Below, in pieces: positions 9,819-21,112 of a DNA stretch of 64,000 bases (within the stretch, counting starts at the first letter, position 1; each line of letters begins with the position of its first letter). Both the position numbers and the translations under genes were made by a program. The notes under the pieces were generated by a model that did not search any database, was not told where the DNA came from, and was given only the letters and a program-made list of their open reading frames with translations. This DNA comes from Basidiobolus meristosporus CBS 931.73. Its lineage: Eukaryota; Basidiobolomycota; Basidiobolomycetes; Basidiobolales; Basidiobolaceae. The stretch covers positions 62,001-126,000 of the forward strand of contig MCFE01000215.1 in NCBI GenBank assembly GCA_002104905.1. The letters are read 5' to 3'.

Positions 9819-12800
9819 AGGCGGAGCTCTGTTTCCCTTTGGGGCAGGTTTTGCAGGATATTGTTGGTGGAACTGGGTAACTAGTTCTTGACAATTAGTG
9901 AGATGTGTAGCTGGTTCCCATGTTTGGTCACTTGGGCCATAACCAATCCAGTCTACTAAGTAGTACAGCTTTGACCGGATATACTTGGAGTCTAGAATCT
10001 GTTTAACTTCAAATTCTTGATGTTGGTCAACCTGGATAGCTTGGGGCTTTGCTTCTTGCCAGTTTGGCAATGTGTTCCTACAATACGGCTCCAGGAGGGA
10101 CACATGGAAAGTATCATGGATTTTCATACTTGCTGGTAACTGTAGCTGATATACTATAGGGCTAAGCTTCTTCTTGATCTTGAAGGGACCAAGTTTCTTG
10201 AAATCCAACTTGTCACAAGGGCGGTTGGTGCTGATGTTTCTTCTGAGCAACCATACAGAATCTCCTTCATTAAGATCAGGGCTGGGATGCCGTTTTAGAT
10301 TGGCAAATTTCTTGTAGCTTTCCTGAGCTAAGGATAGCTCTTCCTTGAGGGTGTTCTGGATGTCCTGGATTGCTTGGGCATGTTCAGCCGCATGTGGGCT
10401 CATTGGGTTTGTTGGAATCTGGATATCAAACTGAGGGTGGAATCCATAGTTTGCATAGAATGGTGTAAAACCGGTTGCACTATGGCTTGAGTTGTTGTAG
10501 GCAAACTCAGCAACAGGGAGTAGATCAACCCAATTGTCTTGCTGGTAATTGATATAGCACCGGAGGTATTGCTCCAGAATCTGGTTGATTCTTTCAGTCT
10601 GGCCATCAGACTGTGGATGGAAGGCAGTAGAGAGCTTGACTTGAACACCAAGGTATTGCATGAAGTGTTTCCAAAACTTGGACACAAACTGTGGGCCTCT
10701 ATCTGACACAATATCACTGGGGATACCATGAAGGCGGAAAATATTCTTCAGGACTAAAGCAGCAGTTTCTTTTGCATCAGTGTTCTTACAGCAAGGGATG
10801 AAGTGAGCCATCTTGGTCAGCCGGTCAGCCACTACAAGTATAGTATTGAAGCCACATGACTCAGGGAGGTCAGTAATGAAGTCCATAGATATAGATCTCC
10901 ATTGGTGTTCTGGGATAGGCAGGGGTTGAAGAAGTCCATAGGGCTGGTGTCTGGCTGGTTTTGCACGGTTGCAAATATCACAAGTCAGAATGTACTCTTT
11001 GATAAGAGTTATCATTCTAGGCCACCAGAAATCTCTTTTGATAGCATTCAAGGTTTTGGCAGTACCAAAGTGGCCTGCAGCCATTGAATCATGCCGAGAC
11101 TTAATGATGTCTAGCTGGGTGGCAAGGTCTGGGACATAAAGCTGCTGCTTGTGGTAGATGAGGTTGTTTACCAAATGCAGGTTCTGGATGTTTGGGAACT
11201 TGGGAGGGGGCCCAACTGGGGATTCCAGATATTTCTTGATGGTGCTGGAAGTCATATCAGAGGCTTGGGATTCTGATATCCTTACTAGGAATGAAGGGAT
11301 GACAAGACTTGAGGACTGGGTGGCAAGAATCTCAAAATGTTTCTTGCTCAGCAATGGGTGTTCCATTTGCCGACAGGCATCATCTCCCTCTTCCAGGGCA
11401 TATTCCTTTTTTCTGGACAGGGCATCAGGCTTTCCTTGCTTTGCACCAGGTCTATAGGTGATAGTAAAGTCAAAGCTGGACAGGAAGAGTGACCATCTGG
11501 CTTGTCTCCGGTTTAGTACTTTGGAAGTTGTAAAGTACTCAAGGTTCTTATGGTCACAGAAGACTTTGATATTGTGTTTTGCACCGTCCAGGTAGTGTCT
11601 CCATTGCTCAAAGGCTACAATGATGGCAAGCAACTCCTTATCATAGATATCATAGTTGATCTCTGCAGGGGAAAACTTCCGAGAGTAGAATGCAATGGGG
11701 TGCAACACATTGTCCTCATCATACTGGGAGAGTATGGCACCAAGGGCAAAATCAGAAGCATCAGTCTCCACTATGAATTGCTTCTCAAGGTCAGGGTGGG
11801 CAAGCAGGGGGGCCTTCAGGAAAGATTTCTTGAGTTGGTTGAATGAGCTGGATTGCTCCTCATTCCAGGCAAAAGGTGTGTTCTTCTGGGTAAGCTTTGT
11901 CAGAGGGGTGACTATCTTGGAGTAGTTGGCTATGAACCTGCGATAGAAGTTGGCAAATCCCAGGAAGGATTGTACTTCCTTGACTGAGCTTGGAGTTTTC
12001 CAGGACTGGACTGAGTCAACTTTCTCTGGGTCCATTCTTGTTCCCTCAGGGCTGATGAGGTAACCCAGAAATTCTACTTCTCTCTGGTCAAATTCACACT
12101 TCTCTAACTTGGCATAGAGACCGGCAGAGTCTAGTTTTCTCAATACTTTCTTGACATGTTCATCATGTTCATCTTGGCTCTTGGAGTATATGAGAATATC
12201 ATCAAGGTAGATTACCACAAACTGGTCAAGGTATTTGCGGAATATGTCATTCATGAGGTGTTGAAACACAGCAGGGGCATTGGTGAGGCCAAATGGCATT
12301 ACTTTGTACTCAAAGTGACCATATCTTGTGCGAAAGGCAGTTTTCCATTCATCACCAGGCTTGATTCTGACAAGATTGTAAGCTCCTCTCAAGTCTATCT
12401 TGGTGAAGACTTGGGCAGCAGATAGCTGATCCAACAGTGTGTTGATCAGGGGCAGGGGGTAGCGGTTCTTGACTGTGATCTTATTCAAAGCACGGTAGTC
12501 CACACACATTCTGAGGGTGCCATCCTTCTTCTTGACAAAGAGGATTGGGGCTCCAGCAGGTGATTTGGAGTGCTGAATAAAACCCTTCTGGAGGTTTTCT
12601 TGAATATAACCATGGAGTTCTTTCAACTCCGGCTGGGAGAGGTTATATATTGGGCCAAATGGAGGGACTTTTCCATCTTCAAGGTCAATAGGGCAGTCAT
12701 AAGGCCGATGGTCAGGGAGGAGTTCTGCATTCTTCTTGTCAAAGACATGGGCAAACTCTTGGTACTTGGCTGGTATAGTTGCTGAGGGGGCTCCTTCAGC

Positions 12801-13352
12801 TGGCAAGGTATCTTGGGCTGTTGAACTGTTGGCAACCGTCTTTTCACGGTTATCAGGGTCTGGAGATTTCATGGAGTTGACTTGGTGGGATCTGGTGAAT
12901 GACAGGATCTTGGATTTCCAATCAATACTCGGATTGTGGTAGCTCAGCCATGAGCTTCCAAGCACAATAGGATAGTGTGGTGAGTTGATGATGTTGAAGG
13001 CGATTCTTTCTTGGTGGGCAGTACTGGATAGCTGGAGTAAGCATGTTTCATGGGTAACAGCACCAGAGGAGAGTGATCTTCCATCAATAACTTCTACTTG
13101 GACTGGACAGGATTTCAAGGTAACAGGAATAGAGTGCTTCTGGACAAAGGCTTGGTCAATGAAACAGGATGAAGCACCGGAATCAATCAGGGCTAGGGCT
13201 GGGACAGGACTGGAGTCAGGGATCTGGATTTTGACAGGCATTCTCAAGGACTGGATAGATTTTGTGGCAAAGGAAGATTCTTGTATATGCTGGATTTTCA
13301 TGGGTGGGTCCAGTTGCAAGCCTGTCAGTGCAACTGGACATTGGAGTTTCCC
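9804..13352 (-). CDS. gypsy-1 Pol (protease-RT-RNase H-integrase-chromodomain)
   Basis: About 1180 codons in the -1 frame relative to gag, open from about 13364 and probably entered at the slippery site 13346-13352; no suitable ATG was needed or chosen. Domains in order: aspartic protease [13 protein letters not shown]; reverse transcriptase with [17 protein letters not shown] and the catalytic VIYLDDIL; RNase H with [10 protein letters not shown] and the typical DKELLAI; integrase zinc region (paired His, then CDIC), core with [18 protein letters not shown] and the Glu of [15 protein letters not shown]-type motif; C-terminal chromodomain with [10 protein letters not shown] and YLVDWIGYG...WEP. 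A chromodomain marks the chromovirus lineage and is thought to direct integration to particular chromatin. Uninterrupted. Confidence 0.93.
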   Translation of the reverse strand, partial: GKLQCPVALTGLQLDPPMKIQHIQESSFATKSIQSLRMPVKIQIPDSSPVPALALIDSGASSCFIDQAFVQKHSIPVTLKSCPVQVEVIDGRSLSSGAVTHETCLLQLSSTAHQERIAFNIINSPHYPIVLGSSWLSYHNPSIDWKSKILSFTRSHQVNSMKSPDPDNREKTVANSSTAQDTLPAEGAPSATIPAKYQEFAHVFDKKNAELLPDHRPYDCPIDLEDGKVPPFGPIYNLSQPELKELHGYIQENLQKGFIQHSKSPAGAPILFVKKKDGTLRMCVDYRALNKITVKNRYPLPLINTLLDQLSAAQVFTKIDLRGAYNLVRIKPGDEWKTAFRTRYGHFEYKVMPFGLTNAPAVFQHLMNDIFRKYLDQFVVIYLDDILIYSKSQDEHDEHVKKVLRKLDSAGLYAKLEKCEFDQREVEFLGYLISPEGTRMDPEKVDSVQSWKTPSSVKEVQSFLGFANFYRRFIANYSKIVTPLTKLTQKNTPFAWNEEQSSSFNQLKKSFLKAPLLAHPDLEKQFIVETDASDFALGAILSQYDEDNVLHPIAFYSRKFSPAEINYDIYDKELLAIIVAFEQWRHYLDGAKHNIKVFCDHKNLEYFTTSKVLNRRQARWSLFLSSFDFTITYRPGAKQGKPDALSRKKEYALEEGDDACRQMEHPLLSKKHFEILATQSSSLVIPSFLVRISESQASDMTSSTIKKYLESPVGPPPKFPNIQNLHLVNNLIYHKQQLYVPDLATQLDIIKSRHDSMAAGHFGTAKTLNAIKRDFWWPRMITLIKEYILTCDICNRAKPARHQPYGLLQPLPIPEHQWRSISMDFITDLPESCGFNTILVVADRLTKMAHFIPCCKNTDAKETAALVLKNIFRLHGIPSDIVSDRGPQFVSKFWKHFMQYLGVQVKLSTAFHPQSDGQTERINQILEQYLRCYINYQQDNWVDLLPVAEFAYNNSSHSATGFTPFYANYGFHPQFDIQIPTNPMSPHAAEHAQAIQDIQNTLKEELSLAQESYKKFANLKRHPSPDLNEGDSVWLLRRNISTNRPCDKLDFKKLGPFKIKKKLSPIVYQLQLPASMKIHDTFHVSLLEPYCRNTLPNWQEAKPQAIQVDQHQEFEVKQILDSKYIRSKLYYLVDWIGYGPSDQTWEPATHLTNCQELVTQFHQQYPAKPAPKGNRAPPGRGE
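13308..13352 (-). promoter_or_regulatory. Programmed -1 ribosomal frameshift site of gypsy-1
   Basis: On the minus strand the slippery heptamer GGGAAAC (13352-13346) is in gag phase as G GGA AAC, the X XXY YYZ form. A 6-nt spacer TCCAAT and then a perfect 11-bp stem follow: GTCCAGTTGCA (13339-13329) pairs with TGCAACTGGAC (13318-13308) around a 10-nt loop. The gag stop (13327-13325) lies in the loop. All parts of a canonical frameshift cassette are present with correct spacing. Confidence 0.85.
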
Positions 13353-14257
13353 GACAGATCTGGATCAGGTTGGTTGCTGGAGGACTGCATCAGCTTGAAG
13401 CTGGACTTCTTGTTGGGGCAGGACTTGGCAAAGTGACCTGGTTGGCCACAGTATAGACAGAGGTTGGCTTGTTGACATCTGGACTTTTCACTCTTTGATA
13501 GTTTCCTGTATTTGGCACTATCAATCTGCATAGGATCTTCTGGAGTGACTTGGGGAGCAGGAGGGGCTGGGACTGCAACAGGAATGTGTCTTTGACGGTT
13601 CTTTTGCTTCTTCTGGAATAGTCTGTTATCACACCGGATTGCTTGGTGCATAGCTTCAACCAATGTATCTGGATCTGGGAGTGTGAGTAGCAGATCACAA
13701 ACTTCATCATTGAGGCCATCTTGGAATTGGCTAATCAAGGCTGCTTGACCCCAGGAGCTGAGGTCACTGGAGAGTTGTCGGAATTCTGAGGCATAGACTG
13801 ATGCTGGTTTGTTCCCTTGCTTGAGGGTCTTGATCTTGTTGGCAGCAGTTCTGGCTTGGTCAAGGTTACCAAATGTTAGCTCCATTTCAGTGAGGAAAGC
13901 TTGGTAGTCTCTGAGGAGGGGAGAGTTGGTCTCCACTAATGGGGAGAACCACTTGAGAGCTGTACCAGTAAGCAGGTTGGAGATGAAACCAACTTTGGCC
14001 TGGTCAGTGGGGTACCGGTTGGGCTGGAGTGCAAGATTGTTCTTCACCATGTTGATGAAGCCACGGAATTCATTCTGAGAGCCATTGAACTTGGTAGCAG
14101 GAGTATACTTGGGTTCTTGGTAGACTGGGACATGGCTAGTTTGCTGGACACTTTGGTTCTGGAACTGAGCAAGAGTGTTTCTGAGGTCTGCATGGTCTTG
14201 CTGCAGTTGGGTAAAGGCAGCCATGAGCTGGGCAAAGTTCAGCTCTAGGTTGGACAT
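13325..14257 (-). CDS. gypsy-1 Gag
   Basis: A 310-residue Gag protein, the capsid/nucleocapsid precursor. The frame is open to 14287, but the first ATG is at 14257 (MSNLELNF). An N-terminal helix with heptad spacing ([19 protein letters not shown]) is followed by a Retrotrans_gag-type region ([10 protein letters not shown]...[10 protein letters not shown]) and one CCHC zinc knuckle [14 protein letters not shown] near the C-terminus, which would bind RNA. It ends in TGA inside the loop of the frameshift hairpin, so most ribosomes would make Gag alone and a minority Gag-Pol. Confidence 0.9.
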   Translation of the reverse strand: MSNLELNFAQLMAAFTQLQQDHADLRNTLAQFQNQSVQQTSHVPVYQEPKYTPATKFNGSQNEFRGFINMVKNNLALQPNRYPTDQAKVGFISNLLTGTALKWFSPLVETNSPLLRDYQAFLTEMELTFGNLDQARTAANKIKTLKQGNKPASVYASEFRQLSSDLSSWGQAALISQFQDGLNDEVCDLLLTLPDPDTLVEAMHQAIRCDNRLFQKKQKNRQRHIPVAVPAPPAPQVTPEDPMQIDSAKYRKLSKSEKSRCQQANLCLYCGQPGHFAKSCPNKKSSFKLMQSSSNQPDPDLSGNSNVQLH

Positions 14258-14663
14258 GGTAGCAGAGGAAGGCGGATGAACTTGCAAGGAATACTGGAAT
14301 ATACTAAACTAGATTGTGGGTTTGTAAAGCCACTAGTATGTCAAGAATACAACTATTGAGCCACAATCCCCAACTTAAATAAGTTAGCGTCACTTCAGAA
14401 GGTACTGGTTTCAATGTCCTTTGATAGAGTATTGTACTAAAGCTTCCAATACTGTAACAACTGTAAACTCCACCAGCAGGGTAATAAAGTGAATGCAGCT
14501 TTGACCAATAGTTTTACAAAGATAAAGTATCTTTGCCTTTATAGGACAAGACTAGGGAAAGATGATGGGTGATACTTATGGTGAGTATTCCTTTTACAAG
14601 TTTTCTTCAAACTTTGGGCAGAAGGCAGGGATCCACAGGTAAGTCAGGGGAGTCTGATAAAAC
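14258..14663 (-). other. gypsy-1 leader, homologous to the gypsy-2 LTR
   Basis: The stretch between the 5' LTR and gag. No ORF of note. About 14287-14610 aligns along its length with the LTRs of the unrelated element gypsy-2 (21466-21790), including shared blocks such as GTACTAAAGCTTCCAA, AACTGTAAACTCCACC and GCAGCTTTGACCAATAGTT. A TATAAAGG lies on the minus strand near 14540. I could not assign the primer binding site next to the LTR (minus strand GTTTTATCAGACTCCCC). Confidence 0.65.
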
Positions 14664-15184
14664 TGTTATGAATAGACACAAGGCAGGAGGAAAAGCTAGG
14701 CACGGCAGGAAAGGACTTAGGTGTGGACCATCAAGGCAAGGCAGGATTCAAGGCAAGGCTGTTTATTCAAGACCTGTGTTTATCAGACTGAGGAATACTT
14801 AAGGGGGGATAGGACTATATATACTTTTTGGCTATATTGATGCCGAGAGATGTTAGCTAATACTAATGGGGTTGTGGGGTGAGGCACAGCAATGGTGCTG
14901 GGGATAATGACATAGATGACACGGTACTGAGACAGGATGGGAAAATGGATTGGGTCACCTGATCATGTGACTAAGTCATGTGACCTGGTATTTCCATATA
15001 TGGTACTGGACTATAAAAAATACGATGGAAAGCTTCCATGGAATGTTCCATTGTGTAACAATGGTTTGGAATGGTCAGGAACTTTCTGGAAGGTGGTAGA
15101 AGGTTCCGGAAGGAATCTCTTAGAAATTGAGCTGGGAAGCTGAAACTTGGCATGGGTGTTCATGGTTGTCATGTGATCATGACA
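14664..15184 (-). repeat. gypsy-1 5' LTR
   Basis: The 521-bp partner of 9283-9803, visually identical, followed by the target duplication TATAT. Confidence 0.92.
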
Positions 15185-17606
15185 TATATAGAGCTAATAG
15201 AACTGGATTTGCTCTATCTGGCTTATAGTATATACCATAGTCAGCATTACTCCTTTTGACACTCAAAGATTTCAAATAAGAATTTTTCTTGCAATTCCAG
15301 GCTCTTGGGTATTGCTTAAGACCTTATAGTGACTTTTTTAGCTTTCAGACCAAATAGAGGGTTATCTTGGTCAACAAAACCATCAGGCTGGTCCATATAG
15401 ACATGCTAATCAAGCTCTCCATTCAAAAATGCAGCTTTTACATTCATATGATGAATAAAAACTTATATTTGGCTGCAAATGCCAATATTAGTCTGAAGGA
15501 ATTAAACCTGGCTTCCAGTGCAAAGGTCTCAGTATAGTCAAGTCCTTTTGTTTGAGAGTATCCTTTGGCCACATGTCTTACTTTACATCTTTCAATTGTA
15601 CCATCAGCCTTGTATTTTGTCTTGAAGACACATCAGCATCCAATTGATTTTTGGCTGCTTAGTGACTTGACTAAGTCCCAAGTTTGATTTTCCACCAGGG
15701 CCTGATATTCCTCAATCATTGTAGATCTCCAAAACTTTGTCTGAGGGATATTTAGGGTCTCTTTTACAGTCTGGGGCTCATCAATATGGACTGAATAGGC
15801 ATAGGCTAAGTTTGTACCCTCATTGATATAGTGATCTGGGCTATTTCTTTTCTGATTAAATCTACAGGCATTTGATACTGGAATGATCACTTCTGGGATA
15901 TTCCTGGGCACTGATTCAGGCTGAACCACAGTTGTAGAGTCCTCTGGAGTGAAAAAATCTTCATTGTTTTGCTCTGGTTCAATCCCAACAACTGGTGGAC
16001 TTGAGATCAGATTTTTGTCATCATCTGATGTCATTTTTTGTGAAAATTTTAAATTTTCATCAAACAGCACATCACTAGCCTTCATTAGCCTCTTTACTTT
16101 GGTATTGTAGAGTCTGTATGCTTTACTCTCATTGCAGTAACCTAAAAATATGCATTTTACATTTTTTGGCTCGTATTTTGACTGATTGCTGGGCAGTTTC
16201 TTGGCATATGCTGTACACCCAAATATTCTGAGATGTTCTGCACTTGATCTGCACCCATACCATGCCTCAAATGGAGTAGAATCACAAAGTATTATGATAA
16301 AACTCCTACTTTTATGGTATACAGCTGTGGAAATCAATTCCGCTTAAAATCATAGGATAATTTTGATCTTGGAACATAGATCTTGCTATGGCAATTACTG
16401 ATCTGTTAGCCAATCCTGCTACTCCATTTGCTGTGGGGAGTATGGTACTGTAGTCTCTTGCTTTATCCCATGAGTTTTGCAGCAGTGGTTGAAGAGTTTT
16501 GAGGTATATTCTCCACCATTGTCAGAGAGTATTTTCTTGATTTTTTCACTGGTCTCTCTCTCCACCATGGCTTTAAGTTCCCAGAGGTTGGACAGAACTT
16601 CTTCCTTTCTATCCATGAAGTAAACCCATGTGTATCTTGCATAATCATCAATAAAAGTGATGCAATGCTTCATCCCACTTAAGGATAAATTTTGCATAAC
16701 TCCTCACAGATCTGAGTGAACTAGATCTAATTTTTTCTTAGTTTTGATTAATCTAGAGCTCTTGAATGGTTGTCTGGCTTGTTTCCCATGTATGCAGGCT
16801 TCAAAGTGCTCCAAACTAGCTGGGTGATCAATTTTTACTCCAGAAAATAGCTGATCTTGGATCATTTTGGGCAAATAATCCAAATTGATGTGCCCAAATC
16901 TCCTGTACCTAAGTATAGGTGTTTCTTCATTTAAGTTACTTATATTGGCTTCCAGATATGATGGAATATAAGTCAACCTGTATATATTCTGATCTCTGAT
17001 ACCCAAAGCAATATGGGCTCCATTTTGATCAGTGATCCTTCATCCAGAATTGTCAAAGCTGAAACTAAGTCCCTCTGCTGTGGCCTTGCTTACAGATAGT
17101 AGGTTCTTGCTATTTCTGGTACATACAGTACCTCTTTAGAGGTCAGTGTATGGCTTCCTTCACTGCTTCTAGGTCTACTAGGATAGTTCATTCTCCCACT
17201 GCATCAAGTGTTCTATCATCACCCATGAAAACCTTCTAGATTGGAATTTCTTGATAGTGGGTAAAAAGTTCTTTTTGGAGTGTAAAGTGTTGAGATGCCC
17301 CAGAGTCAGTGTACCACATGTGAGAATCCTTGTTTGTGGTCATACTCAGTGCAGATATGAATAGTCTATCTTCAGTTGTTGCAGTATTTCCATATTCAGG
17401 CTTCTTTTGCTGATTTTCTCTCTTTTTGAGACACCAGTCTGATGTGTGTTCTTTCTTTTGCAGTAGTTGCAAAACAGGTTGCTATTGTCTTTGTAGGGTC
17501 TTGGGTACCTCCTTTGTTGGTTCCCATTGCTTATTGCAGCATTTTCTTCTTCCTGCTTATTGGCACTTGATATTCTTAATTCTTCATCCAGGAGCCTTCC
17601 ATCCAA
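15185..17606 (-). pseudogene. copia-4 gag-pol remnant
   Basis: A decayed minus-strand copia polyprotein collinear with copia-2 from the middle of RT back to the end of Gag. Recognisable pieces are the RT start (about 15185-15720), the linker and integrase C-terminal region (15633-16337), integrase core with the IDDYARYTW and SDNGGEY motifs (16419-16697), the pre-integrase region (16704-17006), the protease DSGASQHF (about 17290-17320) and a damaged zinc knuckle (about 17440-17480). Each lies in a different frame or is cut by stops. Homology stops at about 17606, where a different element begins, so the gag start and 5' LTR are missing. It is the oldest layer of the nest. Confidence 0.85.
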
Positions 17607-18452
17607 CTGTCAATGATTCTGGTGATATAGTTGTATCAATTCTCTGATTCATCTTTTCTGCATTTGAGATACTTTGGCCTGTGCTTCTTGACAACTCTGT
17701 TCCAGCTGCAGGTGTCTACTTGGCTGACCAAGTTCATCTTCTAAGGTTTCTGTAAGCTTTGGTTGTGTGAGATCTCCTGGAATCCTTGGTTCACATCCAT
17801 ACACTATGTAAAATGGCAATTGTTGGGTGGTGTTGTGTATTTTTACTCTGCATGCAAAGTGTGCTTGGTCTATATACTCATCCCATCTACTGATAGCTCC
17901 ATTTGCATACTTGGTCAGCATTTTTCCAAATAGCCCATTAAATTGCTCAGTGACTCTATTAGCTCTAGGGTGATATGCCAAGGTTTTCAAGTGTATGATG
18001 TGCTGCATTTCCAGGTAAGCTTGCAATGCCTTTGCTATAAAGTTTGCTCCTCTTTTGGATGGAATCTCTATTGGGCACCCAAACTTCATAAGGATCTTAT
18101 GGTAGATGAAACTTGCAACTTCTTTTCACTGGCTACAGGTACTGCTTTAGCCACTTGCCATTTAGTTGCATGGTCAATTGCTACTAGGATCCAACAGTTG
18201 CATTTCCTGGTAGTTGGCAGTCTTCCAATAAAGTCAATTCCCCATCTTTCAAATGGTCTTACAGGCTCTAAGCAAAAGAGGTCAGCAGTTCTCTGTGGTT
18301 GACCTTGGTTGATTTGGCCATTGGGCATGTTTTCACTAGCTTCTCAATGTCTTGTTTCATTCTGGGCCACCATGCTCTGGTTTTCTCAAGGCTAGAGGTT
18401 CTTTCAGTTTCAAGATGTGCATATCCATTGTGAAGCTTATAGACTTGATCTG
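17607..18452 (-). pseudogene. Ty3-type integrase remnant
   Basis: Minus-strand pieces of a Ty3 integrase unlike those of gypsy-1 and gypsy-2. In coding order: a degenerate zinc-binding region (YAHLETERTSSLEKTRAWWP...VKTCP, about 18300-18440), the core start (FERWGIDFIGRLP and LVAIDHATKW, about 18150-18260) and the core end (GANFIAKAL, YHPRANRVTEQFNG, about 17780-18070). At least two frame changes separate them. The right end is replaced by the Harbinger terminal repeat at 18453, the left by copia-4. Confidence 0.75.
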
Positions 18453-18478
18453 TTGGATAGTGCCACATAGTGCCAGCC
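18453..18478 (+). repeat. Harbinger-like terminal inverted repeat (left end)
   Basis: TTGGATAGTGCCACATAGTGCC opens here, inside the integrase remnant. The same TTGGATrGTGCmACAT start is seen at the ends of the foldback elements at 37680 and 38383. The partner repeat (ending CTATCCAA) was not found to the right, so the element is truncated. Confidence 0.5.
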
Positions 18479-18625
18479 TGTTAATAGTGCCAGATTGATC
18501 TGCACCCTACAGCACTATCTGGCACTATAACTTCTACCATGATGCCAGTGGTATGATACAATTACTGGTAATTTTACTCAATCTTACTTATGTTGCTCCA
18601 AATAGTGCTTTCCTTGCTTTATTTA

Positions 18626-19540
18626 CTATTCATAATGCTCCAGACACATTTCTCTCAGTGGATGTCTTCTTGTATGAGCATACTGTGCATTAATAGATAT
18701 CTTAACTATTTTACCTATTCTGCTGTTTTCTCCTATATATGACTTTCCTTTGTATTTACCTGCCAGTATGCTGAATCTCTTCAGATATTCAAGTATGTGC
18801 TCTACCCTCACTCTGAAATGATTAAATATCTCATTGTAGAGCTTCTGCTTCCTGCTGAGCACACCATTCCTTGGCTTCCTATCAGCTGTAATACAACCTA
18901 ATCTGTGACAATCCTCTCCTATATAGGCTAAGTCTGCCATACATTTCTCTCCTCTACTGAATTCAGGATGATTCTCTACCCAGAGTGCTTTGTCATGCCT
19001 ACTTCCAGCAAATGGCCCACTAAACCAGATGATGCTACCCTCAATGTCAGACAGTGCATGAAACTTCACACAGTGTGCCTTGTGCTTGCCAGAATAAAAG
19101 TGCCCCTGTCCTCTAGAAGGTCTGTTAATCCTCACTGGGAAGGTATCCAAAATACTCCGGATATGGGACCTGTTGCTAAACACTCAGGGATATGGAAGTC
19201 TACTGGAGCTTCTGAACCTAGTATTCCAAGCTTGCTCTAAGTCTTTCATACACTCAGCAAGGTGGTTCTCCATTGCTGTCAGCTGGGATTGAAAGCTTCT
19301 AGGACTTTTGTTGCCATGGATGTTGGGATGAAAGCTTGTAGGGCAATAGTTCTAGTAATAGCAGAAAAGCTTAACAAGGGATCTCCTTGAGTAGATTGAG
19401 GTAGATGGTCCATAGTACTTGGAATAGATCCCCTCTAGTGTGTCAAAAGGAAATCCAGTGGTAGTGATGGGATTGATGAGAAAAGACCATTCAGATGAGC
19501 AAGTCATATTCAAATTGGTGGATGATTGTATGGAGGTGGA
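18626..19540 (-). pseudogene. Harbinger/PIF-type DDE transposase, broken
   Basis: The open part (18626-19183) has the DDE_4 fold signature of Harbinger/PIF transposases: an Asp in ILDTFPVRINRP, then YSGKHKAHCVKF, GPFAGSRHDK, the second Asp in MADLAYIG and the Glu in RVRVEHILEYLKRF. A TGA at about 19184 interrupts the frame. Upstream the same frame continues to about 19540 with one more stop (a TAG near 19350). The protein would cut and paste an element with TIRs like that at 18453. Two in-frame stops make this copy inactive. Confidence 0.75.
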
Positions 19541-19769
19541 TTAAATTGATTTGGTGCAATCTGCATTATTTATCTGACTTTTAATGCATTATGATTAAAT
19601 CTCCATCAATTGCCATGTATCCCATCATTATGTTGCAAAAATTATCTGCAAACAATGCCTTGGTACTTTTATTAATGCTTTACTCCTAGGTCTATAATCA
19701 AATAGGAAATCTGCAACTGATGTGATCTGGTCCGTGTCAACATGATCTGAGATGCATCATGCATAATAT

Positions 19770-20687
19770 ATGGAAAATTCAACAATCACATTAGTTTTCA
19801 TATTTATTTCATATAAGACCAGGTTTATGCCAATATACTGCTGTATAAGTATCCAAATCTGTTGCTATGGTCCCCATACCAAGTCTCAACTCATCTTTAG
19901 TACAACCCAGACAAAACCCATCCCCAGCTCACAAGCGCGGTCCAGACCAGAAAAGTCAATGTTGGATCTGTTCAAGTTCTTGCCAAATGATTTTAGTATA
20001 GCCCAGGTGTCTATGATGAGCCTTCATACAAATATTTGGGCACTACTGATTAATCTAGCAGATCTAGATACCCCAGTGAGTCAACAAAGATGGAAGAATT
20101 TGAGTAGAAAGCTGTGGCATGAGTTTTACATCAAGATGCAAGCCAATGTATGCAAGAAGATATATAACAAGACAAGTATTGAAATCAAGAATGAGCTCAG
20201 AGTGAAGGAATTTGATGAAGAAGCCGCATGGGAACAATTTTGTGTGCAATTTGCACAGTACAGGCTGGACGTGTCTGTTTGTGCCTCAACTTTGGGAACC
20301 AAAGAGATTTTGAATGAGTTTTTGCCTCATATGACTAATGTACGACATGATATATTAGTAGAGCTAAGTGGCTTCCAAGAGCAATATACACAGGTCTCAT
20401 CCAGGCAACAGCTCCAAAGTATCAAACACAGGGTAAGTGAATACCTTGAGGAATCAGATGGTGAGCCTCAGGAGGAAGAATACAGACCGCAAGCAACATT
20501 GTCCAGATTGTGCCAGCATGCCTTGCTGGATTCCTTACCATCTCTTGCAATACAGCGTGCCAGCGTATGTCAGTCCAGACTACACCAACACCCTTTACCA
20601 GAACAACCCGCATTGAGTCAATGCGCGTTGGGTCAATGCATGTGCTTCAGAGCAAAACTACCAGAACTTGCCAAACTGCTCATTTAG
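19770..20687 (+). CDS. Unrecognised ORF divergent from the Harbinger transposase
   Basis: An open frame of about 305 codons. I do not recognise a domain. The first roughly 45 residues look untranslated in character; from about 19960 (MLDLFKFLPNDF) composition becomes protein-like, with helical segments, charged stretches (EIKNELRVKEFDEEAAWEQF) and an acidic patch (EESDGEPQEEE). It is divergently oriented from the transposase about 0.2 kb away. Harbinger elements often carry a second DNA-binding protein gene in this arrangement, so an accessory transposon protein is possible, but no Myb/SANT signature is visible. It could equally be another repeat-derived ORF. Confidence 0.4.
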   Translation: MENSTITLVFIFISYKTRFMPIYCCISIQICCYGPHTKSQLIFSTTQTKPIPSSQARSRPEKSMLDLFKFLPNDFSIAQVSMMSLHTNIWALLINLADLDTPVSQQRWKNLSRKLWHEFYIKMQANVCKKIYNKTSIEIKNELRVKEFDEEAAWEQFCVQFAQYRLDVSVCASTLGTKEILNEFLPHMTNVRHDILVELSGFQEQYTQVSSRQQLQSIKHRVSEYLEESDGEPQEEEYRPQATLSRLCQHALLDSLPSLAIQRASVCQSRLHQHPLPEQPALSQCALGQCMCFRAKLPELAKLLI

Positions 20688-20761
20688 ACACAAGTTCATT
20701 GGAGCAGACCAAGTTGCATCAACATGCAGCATCACATTGAACTCAGCCAAGGGCCATCTCA

Positions 20762-21112
20762 ATGTGTCAAGTTGCGCCTGCACATGCTGTTTTGTCTGAC
20801 CATCAGCAAGTTACTTTTGGTGAACTGACTGATGATGACCAACATGAAGTGCCTCAATCACCAGAGCCCTTGGCAAGTAAAAGAACGTGTCAGCGCGTGG
20901 CACTCCAGGCTGGCTCAGTTGGTTCAGTTGGAGCAATTCAGCACGGCCAAGCTGCAGCATTGCACTCATCAACTAGGAGGCAAAATACTGACTACAAATA
21001 CACAAGTAGCCAAGATGATAGTCAGCCAGGAAGTAGTATAGGTGTGCAAAGCGAGTCACTACCAAATGCTTCAGTAGTAATCCCTGTGAGAAAAAAACCC
21101 AGGAGAAGATGA
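20762..21112 (+). CDS. Low-complexity ORF with basic C-terminus
   Basis: A 116-codon open frame in a different phase from the ORF ending at 20687. It is rich in Ser, Gln and Ala and ends in a basic tail (RKKPRRR) that could serve as a nuclear localisation signal. It may be the C-terminal part of the preceding protein after an intron or a frameshift; no clear splice pair was identified. No domain recognised. Confidence 0.3.
   Translation: MCQVAPAHAVLSDHQQVTFGELTDDDQHEVPQSPEPLASKRTCQRVALQAGSVGSVGAIQHGQAAALHSSTRRQNTDYKYTSSQDDSQPGSSIGVQSESLPNASVVIPVRKKPRRR

Larger units (their letters stand above)
9283..15184 (-). mobile_element. gypsy-1: intact Ty3 chromovirus, recent insertion
   Basis: A 5.9-kb minus-strand Ty3-type element. 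The 521-bp LTRs (9283-9803 and 14664-15184) look identical wherever I compared them and have TG...CA ends. The 5-bp duplication TATAT lies at 9278-9282 and 15185-15189. It sits inside copia-4, whose sequence is interrupted exactly at this duplication. Gag and pol are separate overlapping ORFs joined by a likely -1 frameshift, and pol ends in a chromodomain. It is probably the youngest insertion in the window. Confidence 0.95.
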
